Part shown: piece after piece, positions 37,069-44,876 of the stretch | Numbering within the stretch: position 1 is the stretch's first letter | Layout: each line of letters starts with the position of its first letter | Made by a program: the position numbers and the translations under genes | Source: Comamonas fluminis | GTDB taxonomy: Bacteria > Pseudomonadota > Gammaproteobacteria > Burkholderiales > Burkholderiaceae_C | Length of the DNA stretch: 64,000 nucleotides | NCBI RefSeq assembly: GCF_019186805.1 | Contig: NZ_CP066783.1 | Coordinates: 2,617,501-2,681,500 of the forward strand | Direction: 5' to 3' | Notes under the pieces: model-generated | What the model saw: the letters and a program-made list of their open reading frames with translations, nothing else | Told to the model about the DNA's origin: nothing | The model's database searches: none

Positions 37069-37526
37069 AGCCCAGCTACATGCAGCAGCCTTGGTTCGCC
37101 TTGCTGCAAGAACGTACACAGCGCCCCCGCACGGTGCGTGCAGACCTGGCTCGCCAGCTTGGCATCAGCGCTGCGGCGCTGAGTCAGGTTCTCAACGCGA
37201 GCGGTTGCTACGGCAATGGCAAGGCGAGCACAGCTCACATTGCTGAAAAGGTCATCCACACGTTTGGCCGCTATGCATGCCCACACCTGACTGCCGAGGC
37301 TGCAGGTGACGACCAGGTCATCACCGCTGAGCAGTGCCGTGCATTTGCGCATCGTGATGCTCCGACCTCAAGCCCCCGCGAAATGCAGCACTGGCAGGCC
37401 TGCCGTCAATGCAAGCACCGCGAGGCGAGTGCCCCGCCAGTCCCTCGTGCTCTGCAACCCAGAGGTAGCCGCAAGGTCATCCCCATCACCACGGCGCAGG
37501 AGGACAGCAATGCATCACCTCTGTAA
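37065..37526 (+). CDS. HTH protein paralogous to the KilA-N protein C-terminus
   Basis: A 153-residue protein. Residues 6-75 (QQPWFALLQ...ISAAALSQVLNASGCYGNG) match the C-terminal module of the 32913 protein. A cysteine pair CRQC and a basic tail follow. It overlaps both neighbours. Likely DNA-binding early protein; target unknown. Confidence 0.6.
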   Translation: MKPSYMQQPWFALLQERTQRPRTVRADLARQLGISAAALSQVLNASGCYGNGKASTAHIAEKVIHTFGRYACPHLTAEAAGDDQVITAEQCRAFAHRDAPTSSPREMQHWQACRQCKHREASAPPVPRALQPRGSRKVIPITTAQEDSNASPL

Positions 37527-37755
37527 AGACGGCCAGCTGCCACTGGTGATCCAGCTGGCACTGCCCATGTCTGAGGCCGACTACCAGCGCCCGCCGCTGG
37601 GCTGGATCAAGCGCCGCGCCAAACGACTGATGCGGGCTTACCACATCGACCGCCGCTATGCGATTGCCTGCGCCGCCGACGACTACTCCGATTTCACCCT
37701 CATGCACCGCGAACGCCTCTCTCAATTACTCAAAGGAGAACACCTGAATGCCTAA
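37510..37755 (+). CDS. Small early phage protein
   Basis: An 81-residue protein with AGGAGG directly before its ATG at 37510, which decides the start despite 17 nt of overlap with the previous gene. The middle is strongly basic (WIKRRAKRLMRAYHIDRR). Function unknown; possibly nucleic-acid binding. Confidence 0.55.
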   Translation: MHHLCKDGQLPLVIQLALPMSEADYQRPPLGWIKRRAKRLMRAYHIDRRYAIACAADDYSDFTLMHRERLSQLLKGEHLNA

Positions 37756-37936
37756 GCCTACTCAGCCTCAACCGCGCCCTCTGCCCACATGGGCCATCGA
37801 GCATGCCAGCACAGCGCCCATCTCCTTGCGCGAAAAGCTGGCTCTGACCCTCTTCATCTTCGTACTGCTGATGGCCCTGGGCTTTTTGATTGCAGCCATC
37901 ACCGGCTACGTGGAAATGCGCTCCGTATTTCCTTGA
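37748..37936 (+). CDS. Small single-span membrane protein
   Basis: A 62-residue protein with a proline-rich N-terminus and one membrane helix (ALTLFIFVLLMALGFLIAAI). It overlaps its neighbour by 8 nt, so it belongs to the early operon. Function unknown. Confidence 0.6.
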   Translation: MPKPTQPQPRPLPTWAIEHASTAPISLREKLALTLFIFVLLMALGFLIAAITGYVEMRSVFP

Positions 37937-37967
37937 ACCACCACCCATCCTCCATCAGAAAGAACGT

Positions 37968-38597
37968 ATGAATCAGCAAGCCTCACTTCCAGAGATTCCC
38001 GCTGGCTATTGGGAAAACGCCAAGGGTGACCTGGTCCCCGAAACCAAGGTCTCCGATATCGACAAGCTGCGCGACCAATTGGTGCGAGACCTTTGCGCCC
38101 ACGCCGAAGCCAAGAGCAAGGATCTGGCCAAGTTCAAGCTGGACTCCATGGGCGACGTCACAGCTTTTGTGGAAACCAGTGTTGAGCAATACGGGGTCAA
38201 GGTTCGCGGCACCAAAGGCAACTTCACGCTCATGACGTTTGACGGCAAGTTGAAGGTGGTGCGCCAGATGCAGGACCAAATCACCTTTGGCGAGCAGCTC
38301 CAGGCCGCCAAGTCCTTGATCGACCAATGCGTGACGCGCTGGGCCGAAGGAGCCAATGACAACATCAAAGTTCTTGTCTCCGATGCCTTCCAGGTCGACA
38401 AGCAAGGCCTGATCAACACAGGCCGCGTGCTGGGCCTGCGCCGCCTGGACATCAAGGACGAAGACTGGCAGACGGCCATGAAAGCCATCTCGGACAGCAT
38501 CCAGGTTGCCAGCACCAAACCCTATATCCGCTTCTACAAGCGCGACGAAACTACCGGCGCTTATGACGCTATCAACCTGGACCTGGCTGCCGTATGA
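37968..38597 (+). CDS. DUF3164 family phage protein
   Basis: A 209-residue protein. PAGYWENAKGDLVPE at the N-terminus, then KGNFTLMTFDGKLKVVRQMQD and LRRLDIKDEDWQTAMKAISDSI, are DUF3164 landmarks. The family is conserved in the early/middle region of Mu-like phages but has no known role. The ATG at 37968 (MNQQASLPEIP) is preceded by AGAAAG. Confidence 0.8.
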   Translation: MNQQASLPEIPAGYWENAKGDLVPETKVSDIDKLRDQLVRDLCAHAEAKSKDLAKFKLDSMGDVTAFVETSVEQYGVKVRGTKGNFTLMTFDGKLKVVRQMQDQITFGEQLQAAKSLIDQCVTRWAEGANDNIKVLVSDAFQVDKQGLINTGRVLGLRRLDIKDEDWQTAMKAISDSIQVASTKPYIRFYKRDETTGAYDAINLDLAAV

Positions 38598-38821
38598 CGA
38601 CTACTCGCTTTGCATCTACCGCCGATGTCGCTCACTCCGTCTGTACCAGCGAGGGAGCTCATTCACTGCCATTGGTGCAGACCACCAAGATCGTCGACTT
38701 CGCGCTGCGCACGGTCATCGGACTGAACTGCCAGCACGGCAACACCTTGGACATCAATCTTGGCAACGGGCATGTCTTGAGCTGCAGCATCAAGAAGGCC
38801 ATCGGCCCAACAGACCTTTAA
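38594..38821 (+). CDS. Small early phage protein
   Basis: A 75-residue protein overlapping the DUF3164 gene by four bases (ATGA). It has no motif I recognise; the C-terminal half forms short beta strands (GNTLDINLGNGHVLSCSIKK). Operon context only. Confidence 0.5.
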   Translation: MTTTRFASTADVAHSVCTSEGAHSLPLVQTTKIVDFALRTVIGLNCQHGNTLDINLGNGHVLSCSIKKAIGPTDL

Positions 38822-39303
38822 AGGAGGCAACATGACCCGCTTTGTTGCTCACACCTCATCTTTTGCAGTAAAAGATCAGCGCCGTCGCGAGCTGGGCCAC
38901 ATCCATCAGGGTCGCTCGGCTCTGGGCTGGACGGAAGATGACTACCGTTTCCACCTAGTTGAAATCACGGGCATGACCAGCTCTGCAGATCTAGACGTAG
39001 CGGGTCGTGCCAAGGTGCTGGCTCACATGGCCAAGTTGGGCTTTCAGCCCAAGTCCAGCAACTTCAAGCCTTTTGGTCAGCCCGAGAAGATCAAATGGCT
39101 CTGGAAAAAGCTGGATGAAGCTGGCGGCCTGCGCGACGGTAGTCCTTCCGCCCTGCTCACCTTCGTGAGCCGAACCATCGGCGCTGAGGTGTCGGATGTG
39201 AAGTTTCTGCCCACCGCCCAGGCAAGCACGGTCATTGAAGTGAATCGCCCCGGGTTTTCTAGACACTTCTGAGCCTCAATCCCGAGGCCCAATAGGAGGT
39301 GCC

Positions 39304-39582
39304 ATGAGTAAGCCTAAATATCCAGACGAATTCAAGATCGAAGCCATCAAGCAGATCACACAACGAGGCCACAAGGTCGCTGACGTGTCACAGCGCCTTG
39401 GCGTTAGTCAACATAGCCTGTATCAGTGGCTGAAGACGCATTCAGGGCCTCCCGCAGAGCGACAAGCTCAACTTACGCAGACAGAAGAGTTGCGCAGACT
39501 AAAGTCCGAGCTCAAGCGTGTGACCGAGGAGCGTGACATCCTAAAAAAGGCCGCAGCGTACTTTGCCAAGCAGCTCGGGTGA
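39304..39582 (+). CDS. IS3-family transposase OrfA
   Basis: A 92-residue HTH protein (MSKPKYPDEFKIEAIKQITQRGHKVADVSQRLGVS) with a leucine-zipper-like C-terminus. Near its end the codons CTA AAA AAG (39541-39549) contain the slippery heptamer A AAA AAG in the right frame for -1 shifting into orfB, the known way IS3 elements make OrfAB transposase. Confidence 0.9.
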   Translation: MSKPKYPDEFKIEAIKQITQRGHKVADVSQRLGVSQHSLYQWLKTHSGPPAERQAQLTQTEELRRLKSELKRVTEERDILKKAAAYFAKQLG

Positions 39583-40454
39583 AGTACGCATTTATTCAGA
39601 AACATGAGCACGAATACAGCATTCGTAGCATGTGCAAAGTCATGGTGGTACATCCCAGCGGGTATTACGCTTGGAAAGCTGAACCCGTCAGCCCACGGGC
39701 TCGGGATGATCTGCGACTGCAAGGTTTGCTCAAACAAGCCTGGCTTGAAAGTGGTGGTGTGTACGGCTACCGCAAGCTCACACTGGACATGCGGGATCTG
39801 GGAGAGCGCTGCGGTAAACACCGCGTGGCCCGTTTGCTCAAGCTCCAAGGGCTGCGTTCGCAAACGGGATACCGGCGCCGCCCTGGGATGCGCGGAGGCA
39901 AGCCCGCCATAGTTGCCCCTAACCACCTGCAGCGCCGCTTCGCTGTGGATGAGCCCAATCAATCGTGGGTGACCGACATCACGTACATCCGCACTCACGA
40001 GGGATGGCTGTACCTGGCAGTGGTGGTTGATCTGTTCTCCCGTCTGGTCGTGGGCTGGTCCATGGGCAGCCGCATCGATACCGACTTGGTACTCGATGCA
40101 CTACTGATGGCTCTGTGGCGTCGTCGACCTGATCAGGCGGTCATGGTGCATTCGGATCAGGGAAGTCAGTTCACCGGGCATGACTGGCAGGACTTCCTAC
40201 GAGATCACAACCTAGTCTCCAGCATGAGTCGCCGCGGTAACTGTCATGACAACGCAGTGGCCGAGAGCTTCTTCCAGTTGCTCAAGCGCGAGCGAATTCG
40301 TCGCCAGATCTACACGTCGCGCGAGGACGCAAGGGCAGATATCTTCAACTACATCGAGATGTTCTACAACCCAAAAAGGCGTCACGGCACTGCAGGAGAT
40401 ATTTCTCCGATAGAGTTCGAGAAACGCCATTCCCAACGGCTTAAAAGTGTCTAG
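39579..40454 (+). CDS. IS3-family transposase OrfB (DDE catalytic part)
   Basis: A 291-residue integrase-core protein. Asp in WVTDITYI, Asp in VHSDQGSQFTGHDW and Glu in NAVAESFFQLLKRE give the DDE triad with the typical 35-residue D-E spacing. It is expressed mainly as the OrfAB fusion; its own start would be GTG at 39579 overlapping the orfA stop. All catalytic residues are present, so the element may be active. Confidence 0.9.
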   Translation: MKYAFIQKHEHEYSIRSMCKVMVVHPSGYYAWKAEPVSPRARDDLRLQGLLKQAWLESGGVYGYRKLTLDMRDLGERCGKHRVARLLKLQGLRSQTGYRRRPGMRGGKPAIVAPNHLQRRFAVDEPNQSWVTDITYIRTHEGWLYLAVVVDLFSRLVVGWSMGSRIDTDLVLDALLMALWRRRPDQAVMVHSDQGSQFTGHDWQDFLRDHNLVSSMSRRGNCHDNAVAESFFQLLKRERIRRQIYTSREDARADIFNYIEMFYNPKRRHGTAGDISPIEFEKRHSQRLKSV

Positions 40455-40919
40455 GGAATCCGGGGCGATTCAAAGCGCTCAAATCCATGCTCGACCGAGC
40501 CAAGCATCAGGCACAGGTGAAATGACCCAGACTTTCACCGTCCCCATCGACCTGCTGCCTCCGCTCCTGCAAGAGTTTGAGCGTCTCGTGGGCCTGCAAG
40601 CCACCATGGCGCTGGTTCAGAAATGGGGCGGACTGCGGGTGTACTTTCCGACGATAGAGCGAGTCACCGAAGATCATCCTTATGCAGTAGTGATTGGCAT
40701 AGATGCGCTTTTAAAGCTGGCAGAGGAATATGGTGGTCTGCCTCATTTCCAGCTGCCCAAAGCGGAAAGAGCGCTACAGGCCGTGCGCAATGCACGGATT
40801 GCGGCAGAGTATGCGACGAACAAGACAGCGCGGGAGATTGCAGCCGAATATGCGCTCACAGAGGGGCAAGTAGTTCGCATCGTGGCAAGCATGGGAGTGA
40901 CAGCTCCACCTGATCGCAG

Positions 40920-42250
40920 AGGGTGTGCAGAATTTTGTGTAAACGGACAATCCACCGCCGGCGCAAGCCGGCCTATCCGTAAGCACAATGAGCACCAAGA
41001 AACACGACGTACCCGAAGAACTGCTGTCTGGCCTGCTGGCCAACTACAAGAAACCCGAAGACCTCATCGGCGAGAACGGCCTGCTCAAACAGTTGACCAA
41101 GCTGCTGGTGGAGCGAGCCCTGGACGCCGAACTGACCGAGCATCTGGGCCACGAACGCAACGAAGCGGTAGCCAACACCACTGGCAACACCCGCAATGGC
41201 AAGAGCAAGAAGACCCTCAAGGGCGATTTCGGCGAGTTGCCCATCGAGGTGCCACGTGACCGCCATGGCAGCTTCGAGCCCCAACTCATCCCCAAGCACC
41301 AGACCCGCTGGGCCGGCTTCGACGACAAAATCATCTCGCTGTACGCCCGCGGCATGACGGTGCGCGAGATACAGGCCCACCTAGAGGAGATGTACGGCAC
41401 CGAGGTCTCGCCCAGCCTGATTTCCTCGGTGACCGACGCCGTGGCCGATGAGGTCAAGACCTGGCAAGCCCGCCCGCTCGATGCAATCTACCCCATCGTC
41501 TATCTGGACTGCATCCATGTGAAGGTGCGCGAGGGCGCTGTGCGGGTCAAGGCGGTGTACCTGGCCATCGGCATCACCATGACGGGCGAGAAGGAGGTGC
41601 TGGGCCTGTGGCTGGCGCAGACCGAGGGGGCCAAATTCTGGCTGCAGGTCGTGACCGAGCTGCGCAACCGGGGCGTGCATGACATCTTCATCGCCTGCGT
41701 CGATGGCCTCAAGGGCTTCCCTGAAGCCATTGAGGCCGTGTTTCCCAGGACAGTGGTTCAGTTGTGCATCGTGCACATGGTGCGCCACAGCCTGAACTAC
41801 GTCTCGTGGAAGCGTCGCAAAGAAGTGGCCGCAGACCTGAGACGCATCTACACGGCCGCCACCGCCGAGGAGGCCGAGCTGATGCTCGGTGAATTCGAGC
41901 AGCGCTGGGATGCCGAGTACCTGCCCATCGGCCAGTCCTGGCGCAGGAACTGGAGCCGCTTGACCCCGTTCTTTGACTACCCGCCGGAAATCCGCAAGGT
42001 CATCTACACCACCAATGCCATCGAGTCGGTGAACATGGGCCTGAGGAAGCTGACCAAGAACCGGGGCTCGTTCCCCAGCGACGAGGCGCTGACCAAGCTG
42101 TTCTACCTGGCCCTGCGCAACATCAGCCAGAAGTGGACCATGCCCATCCGGGATTGGAAGGCTGCGCTGACCCGCTTTACCATTCAGTTCGGAGACCGCA
42201 TTTCCATCAATTGAAGTCCGAACCGTTTACACAAAAATTCGGACACGCCC
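40920..42250 (+). mobile_element. IS256-family insertion sequence
   Basis: About 1330 bp. The right terminal repeat reads GGGCGTGTCCGAATTTTTGT outward-in and the left GGGTGTGCAGAATTTTGTGT, both going on to GTAAACGG; the left copy has small deletions. A 9-bp target duplication TGATCGCAG flanks it (40911-40919 and 42251-42259), within the 8-9 bp usual for the family. It carries one transposase gene. Confidence 0.9.
40988..42214 (+). CDS. IS256-family transposase
   Basis: A 408-residue mutator-type transposase. Landmarks: HLGHERNE, FDDKIISLYARGMTVREIQAHLEEMYG, PIVYLDCIHVKVR (first Asp), FIACVDGLKGFPEAI (second Asp), QLCIVHMVRHSL and VIYTTNAIESVN (Glu). It is full length with no interruption, so the element could be active. 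Confidence 0.95.
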   Translation: MSTKKHDVPEELLSGLLANYKKPEDLIGENGLLKQLTKLLVERALDAELTEHLGHERNEAVANTTGNTRNGKSKKTLKGDFGELPIEVPRDRHGSFEPQLIPKHQTRWAGFDDKIISLYARGMTVREIQAHLEEMYGTEVSPSLISSVTDAVADEVKTWQARPLDAIYPIVYLDCIHVKVREGAVRVKAVYLAIGITMTGEKEVLGLWLAQTEGAKFWLQVVTELRNRGVHDIFIACVDGLKGFPEAIEAVFPRTVVQLCIVHMVRHSLNYVSWKRRKEVAADLRRIYTAATAEEAELMLGEFEQRWDAEYLPIGQSWRRNWSRLTPFFDYPPEIRKVIYTTNAIESVNMGLRKLTKNRGSFPSDEALTKLFYLALRNISQKWTMPIRDWKAALTRFTIQFGDRISIN

Positions 42251-42292
42251 TGATCGCAGGCAGCGAGTACTTTTCTAAACTTCCAGCAATGC

Positions 42293-42326
42293 AAAAACGC
42301 CCAACCATTTCCGGTTGGGCGTTTTA
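42293..42326. terminator. Bidirectional terminator after mor
   Basis: A perfect 10-bp stem ACGCCCAACC (42297-42306) / GGTTGGGCGT (42313-42322), with A5 before and T4 after, so it can stop both the rightward early/middle operon and leftward transcription from the HNH gene. A near copy stands at 44401-44435. Confidence 0.85.
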
Positions 42327-42358
42327 CTTTCAGCAAAGCTGCGCCAGTTGTGGAGAGC

Positions 42359-43252
42359 TCACTCCCCGCTTGACTCCAAGATCGTCCATGCGCATCGTTC
42401 TTCATGGTAACGAAGCGAAGCCTCTGCTGGCATGTTTTGCTGGGATTTCGGTGGTCGCAAACGACGACCTTCATAAACTCCGTATTCCGAGCCCTTGAGT
42501 TCATCGCAAAGATGAACGGTGTGGGCTTTCGGTTCAATTCTGAACATGTGCAAATCGAACAGCTTGTGTAAATCAGCTCTCAAAAGTAAGCCATTCGTGA
42601 CATCGTTCGTATGCATCCCACGGTACGGCACGATATGAGCCGCTTCTAGCAGCGACTCCACGTTACAGCCCGTGATGACGCATGCACCGGAGTACTCATC
42701 GAGTAAGGCGCGCCGAAACTTGGGCTGCCCCTCTCTTTGCACTAGGACCGCCATAACTCGACGTCGAGCATCCTCGCTTGGATCAAACATTCCCTCGGAC
42801 GCCACATTTACCCGCGCCGCATCTAATTCGATGGAGTCAGGAAGAGCAATCCGTCTAGGGCGCAATTTTCCTTCTCCGACCTCAGCAAGCTCCCAAACGC
42901 CATGTATAGCAGGCTCATACCCTGTGAATCGAACACCGCGCCCTTCGCCAATTCGCACGAGCCTGTCGTACTTATTTCCAGAATCGGTCCTTCTTGTTTT
43001 AGTGTTTACTCCATGATTGCCCCGCGAGTTGCAATTAACGGAAAGCACCGACAGATCAGGACCTAGATTCTTTAAAGCAAAGTCGGGAATTCGCTGGACG
43101 ATGTAATCGCCAACCTCCGTTGAAGAGACTGGTCGCCCCATACCAAGCACAGCATCGAGAACAATTTCCCATGTGGGCTTCAGTCCATAGCGATATAGCC
43201 TGGGGGCTTTCGCCTTTGTGATTTCCGATGGCATCGCCAGACCCGCTTTCAT
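42359..43252 (-). CDS. HNH_2 family nuclease with N-terminal winged-helix-like domain
   Basis: A 297-residue protein. The C-terminal part (about 190-265) has KFRRALLDEYSGACVITGC, EAAHIVPYR, DVTNGLLLRADLHKLFD, a complete His-Asn-His motif of the HNH_2 type. The N-terminal 130 residues (PTWEIVLDAVLGMGRPVSSTEVGDYI...) look like a winged-helix domain seen in restriction-type proteins. It stands on the opposite strand at the early end of the prophage, beyond the early-operon terminator. A restriction or phage-exclusion role is possible; not shown. Confidence 0.7.
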   Translation of the reverse strand: MKAGLAMPSEITKAKAPRLYRYGLKPTWEIVLDAVLGMGRPVSSTEVGDYIVQRIPDFALKNLGPDLSVLSVNCNSRGNHGVNTKTRRTDSGNKYDRLVRIGEGRGVRFTGYEPAIHGVWELAEVGEGKLRPRRIALPDSIELDAARVNVASEGMFDPSEDARRRVMAVLVQREGQPKFRRALLDEYSGACVITGCNVESLLEAAHIVPYRGMHTNDVTNGLLLRADLHKLFDLHMFRIEPKAHTVHLCDELKGSEYGVYEGRRLRPPKSQQNMPAEASLRYHEERCAWTILESSGE

Positions 43253-43454
43253 TTTTCACCGCACACAATTTTATGCGCCAAGCATAGATCACTACCTCAT
43301 TGGCTATGCGAACGAGAGCTATGAAGCAAGTTGACGGTCAACTATCAGCCATGAGCTGACATTGCGATAAGTGCAGATTACTGTGACCTATGCGGTTTTT
43401 GACTGGGCACATCGCTTCAGCTAAGCTCTAGAAAAACCAAACTAGGGACACAAA

Positions 43455-43697
43455 ATGAGCGACTGGGACTTTCTGCACGACATGCATAACGAGGGCTACT
43501 CAGCCGCCGATATTTCAGATGCTGCGGCTGTTGGATATGCGCCTGGCTACGGCCCACAAGATGATGAGGCGGGAATGGACCCAGAGTTAGAGCATCAGCT
43601 GAACCTTGCAGCCTTAGACAGCTTAGAAAATCTAATGAAGACTGGACGCCTCACAGAGGCACAGTATCTCGAATGCAAAAAGGCAATCCTCAAGTGA
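43455..43697 (+). CDS. Small acidic protein with SHOCT-like C-terminus
   Basis: An 80-residue acidic protein. The last 30 residues, LDSLENLMKTGRLTEAQYLECKKAIL, match the short SHOCT motif often found at protein ends. It is monocistronic, with its own terminator just behind. Function unknown; probably prophage cargo. Confidence 0.6.
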   Translation: MSDWDFLHDMHNEGYSAADISDAAAVGYAPGYGPQDDEAGMDPELEHQLNLAALDSLENLMKTGRLTEAQYLECKKAILK

Positions 43698-43700
43698 AAG

Positions 43701-43724
43701 AAGGTGCTTCAGAGCGCCTTTTTT
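43701..43724 (+). terminator. Terminator of the SHOCT-like gene
   Basis: AAGGTGCT (43701-43708) / AGCGCCTT (43713-43720) with one G-U pair and T6 at 43719-43724, four nucleotides after the stop codon. Confidence 0.75.
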
Positions 43725-43864
43725 GCTGCATAAGATAAGCAGGATTTATCAGCAGTTGAATGACTGAAGAGGGTCAAGCTGCGACAGCCGCAACCGGCCA
43801 ATGTGCACTCATCGACCAACCTCAAAGCCGGGGGCATTCCCAACTGGGTTCGAGTCTTGAAGAA

Positions 43865-44062
43865 CTATTCGAGCATCAGATCCAACCAGTCGAGCACCTC
43901 GCCATTGGGAAGGTGACAAGACACTTCCTTCGATTCGATCTTTAGAGTCCCACCCATACGAGCACAGTCCGCTCGATCATGATCGATTTCAGTCATCCGA
44001 GGTGTTGGGCTTGCACACGCTACGAGAATAAAAACTACGGCTATGGTCATCAGCTTGTTCAT
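43865..44062 (-). CDS. Small lipoprotein
   Basis: A 65-residue protein with a lipoprotein signal (MNKLMTIAVVFILVACASPTP, lipobox LVAC) and a short mature part with two cysteines (DCARMGG, EVSCHLPNG). Start at 44062 gives a normal signal peptide. It lies in the cargo region near the prophage end. Such lipoproteins in prophages often alter the cell surface or block superinfection; that is inference. Confidence 0.65.
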   Translation of the reverse strand: MNKLMTIAVVFILVACASPTPRMTEIDHDRADCARMGGTLKIESKEVSCHLPNGEVLDWLDLMLE

Positions 44063-44400
44063 AAGCGGTTTTTCCCTCAATGCTGCCTTTAGGCTTTTGG
44101 CGGATTCAAGAGTGGAGTGCTGAAAGCTGTCCCGGTACACGGATAGTGGTGATCGTACCCTGAAGCCCTTTGCGTGGCCGGTTGTTGATCTTTAAGTAGC
44201 TACATGATGCCTTGTCAACTTCCGCTTGGGGTCGATTTACGACAGTCACGGTGCGTTCACAGCATATGACTGGCGGTAGTGTCTCTGCCGAATACAGCCT
44301 TACCGAAGGCAAGTGCTCAGGATTGTGGCCAGCTTGGGGTGAGCACCCCACCTGAGCGAAGGCAGCGAGCCCTTTTTTAAAGCCTCACAGCCGTTCTTTT

Positions 44401-44435
44401 AAAACGCCCATCCTTCATCAGGTTGGGCGTTTTTC
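44401..44435. terminator. Bidirectional terminator near the prophage end
   Basis: ACGCCCATCC (44404-44413) / GGTTGGGCGT (44421-44430), one mismatch, with A4 before and T5 after. It resembles the terminator at 42297-42322 and would insulate the phage end from cargo transcription. Confidence 0.75.
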
Positions 44436-44715
44436 TTTGCAATGCGCCTTTAAATTCTCAATCTTCCACTTCCAACCTCCCACGAAGTCGGAAGTTTTGA
44501 GAATTGAGGGCCATCCGACTATGTGTTTGATTTTTATAGATATTCTGAGGTTGGAAGCAAAGCAGCTTCCGACCTCGGAACTTCCGACCTTGAAGCAGCG
44601 GCACGACTCCTGGCTACGCAGGCAAACATCCCCCTAAGCGCCCGATTACACAAGGGAAACCGGAAATCCCATGCCCAGCACCGTTTAGTGCGCTAACGGC
44701 CCACTCTGGCCGTTT

Positions 44716-44841
44716 TGTGCCCCTGGTCGGCCCATTCTGTGCCAAAGCCACCGAGTGACTCTGCAGACCCCACATCGCCCGCAAACCCGCGTTATCATTG
44801 GGCCAGGGCAGAATGGGTGTCGTGCAGGTTATGTGCCAAAG
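44716..44841 (-). repeat. Inverted copies of CTTTGGCACA, candidate transposase sites (early end)
   Basis: TGTGCCAAAG occurs at 44738-44747 and 44832-44841, and a decayed copy TGTGCCCCTG at 44716-44725, exactly 22 bp before the first. These are reverse complements of the repeats at 3080-3133, as expected for sites at the opposite end of a transposable phage. Site-to-site distances (22 and 94 bp) differ from the regular 22-bp set at the other end. Confidence 0.65.
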
Positions 44842-44876
44842 TGGTCACCTCCCCACTAGTCTGCCCTGCCCCAGCA

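Larger units (their letters stand above)
39241..40472 (+). mobile_element. IS3-family insertion sequence
   Basis: A 1232-bp element. Terminal inverted repeats start TGAATCGCCCCGG at the left and, inverted, at the right (CCGGGGCGATTCA), and continue imperfectly to CTAGACACTT. It is flanked by a 3-bp direct duplication AAG (39238-39240 and 40473-40475), as usual for the IS3/IS51 groups. It contains overlapping orfA and orfB. Confidence 0.9.
38832..40525 (+). pseudogene. gemA: gemA (Mu gp16-like), split by the IS3-family element
   Basis: The first 136 codons (38832-39240) encode the GemA/gp16 family: RRRELGHIHQGRSALGWTEDDYR, then GFQPKSSNFKPFGQPEKIKWLW and ALLTFVSRTIGAE. The insertion at 39241 ends the family sequence and the ORF runs 10 codons into the element. 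Removing the element and one AAG duplication restores ...VIEALKSMLDRAKHQAQVK and a stop at 40523-40525 that overlaps the mor start as ATGA. The original protein was 152 residues, so only about 16 C-terminal residues are lost; the truncated protein might still act. Family members modulate host DNA topology/gene expression in Mu. Confidence 0.85.
40522..42278 (+). pseudogene. mor: mor (middle operon regulator), 3' end split by the IS256-family element
   Basis: Codons 1-132 (40522-40919) encode a Mor-family activator: the N-terminal helical dimerisation part and the C-terminal HTH NKTAREIAAEYALTEGQVVRIVASMGV. Removing the element and one TGATCGCAG copy restores ...APPDRRQRVLF and a stop at 42276-42278, a 138-residue protein. 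As it stands the frame continues through the element to 41259, adding over 110 foreign residues. The HTH is kept, so activity cannot be excluded. Mor activates middle/late transcription in Mu. Confidence 0.8.
3025..44876. mobile_element. Mu-like transposable prophage, siphovirus type (ends approximate)
   Basis: A complete set of transposable-phage genes is present: CI-like repressor, Ner-like proteins, MuA, MuB, DUF3164, GemA, Mor, DUF1804 small terminase, MuF head protein and Com plus adenine methylase. Early genes (32.1-42.3 kb, plus) and late genes (29.9-3.1 kb, minus) diverge from a central repressor region, an order resembling BcepMu-type phages rather than Mu. No tail sheath or contractile baseplate gene is present, while a long tape measure is, so the tail is probably non-contractile. 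Edges are set by CTTTGGCACA repeats pointing inward at both ends and by host sequence (icd promoter region, riboswitch) outside. Candidate termini are TGTAAC at 3025 and a CA between 44847 and 44873; no matching 5-bp target duplication was found by eye. The span is about 41.8 kb, or about 39.3 kb without the two insertion sequences. Confidence 0.9.
44063..44876. other. Non-coding end region of the prophage (early end)
   Basis: About 800 nt without a secure gene. It holds a terminator (44401-44435), a GGGGTG/CACCCC hairpin near 44336-44351, an inverted-repeat-rich stretch (44450-44605) and the candidate transposase sites. A minus-strand fragment near 44120-44200 reads INNRPRKGLQG, which recalls the C-terminus of IS30-type transposases and may be an old remnant. 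Confidence 0.5.

Noticed and set aside
37306..37509. Longer upstream start for the 81-residue early protein
   Set aside because: The extra 68 residues are a basic out-of-frame reading of the preceding gene; AGGAGG directly before 37510 fixes the start.
3000..44000. Frequent TTTAAA hexamers in the prophage
   Set aside because: They mostly encode Phe-Lys or Leu-Lys pairs and also occur in host genes such as cobN (53860); without counts against the genome this cannot be called a signal.
44106..44351. 81-codon minus-strand frame with INNRPRKGL
   Set aside because: The short match to IS30-type transposase ends is not enough for a gene; mentioned only as a possible remnant.
44437..44637. 66-codon plus-strand frame near the phage end
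   Set aside because: It is made of the inverted-repeat stretch, has no ribosome site and no family likeness.
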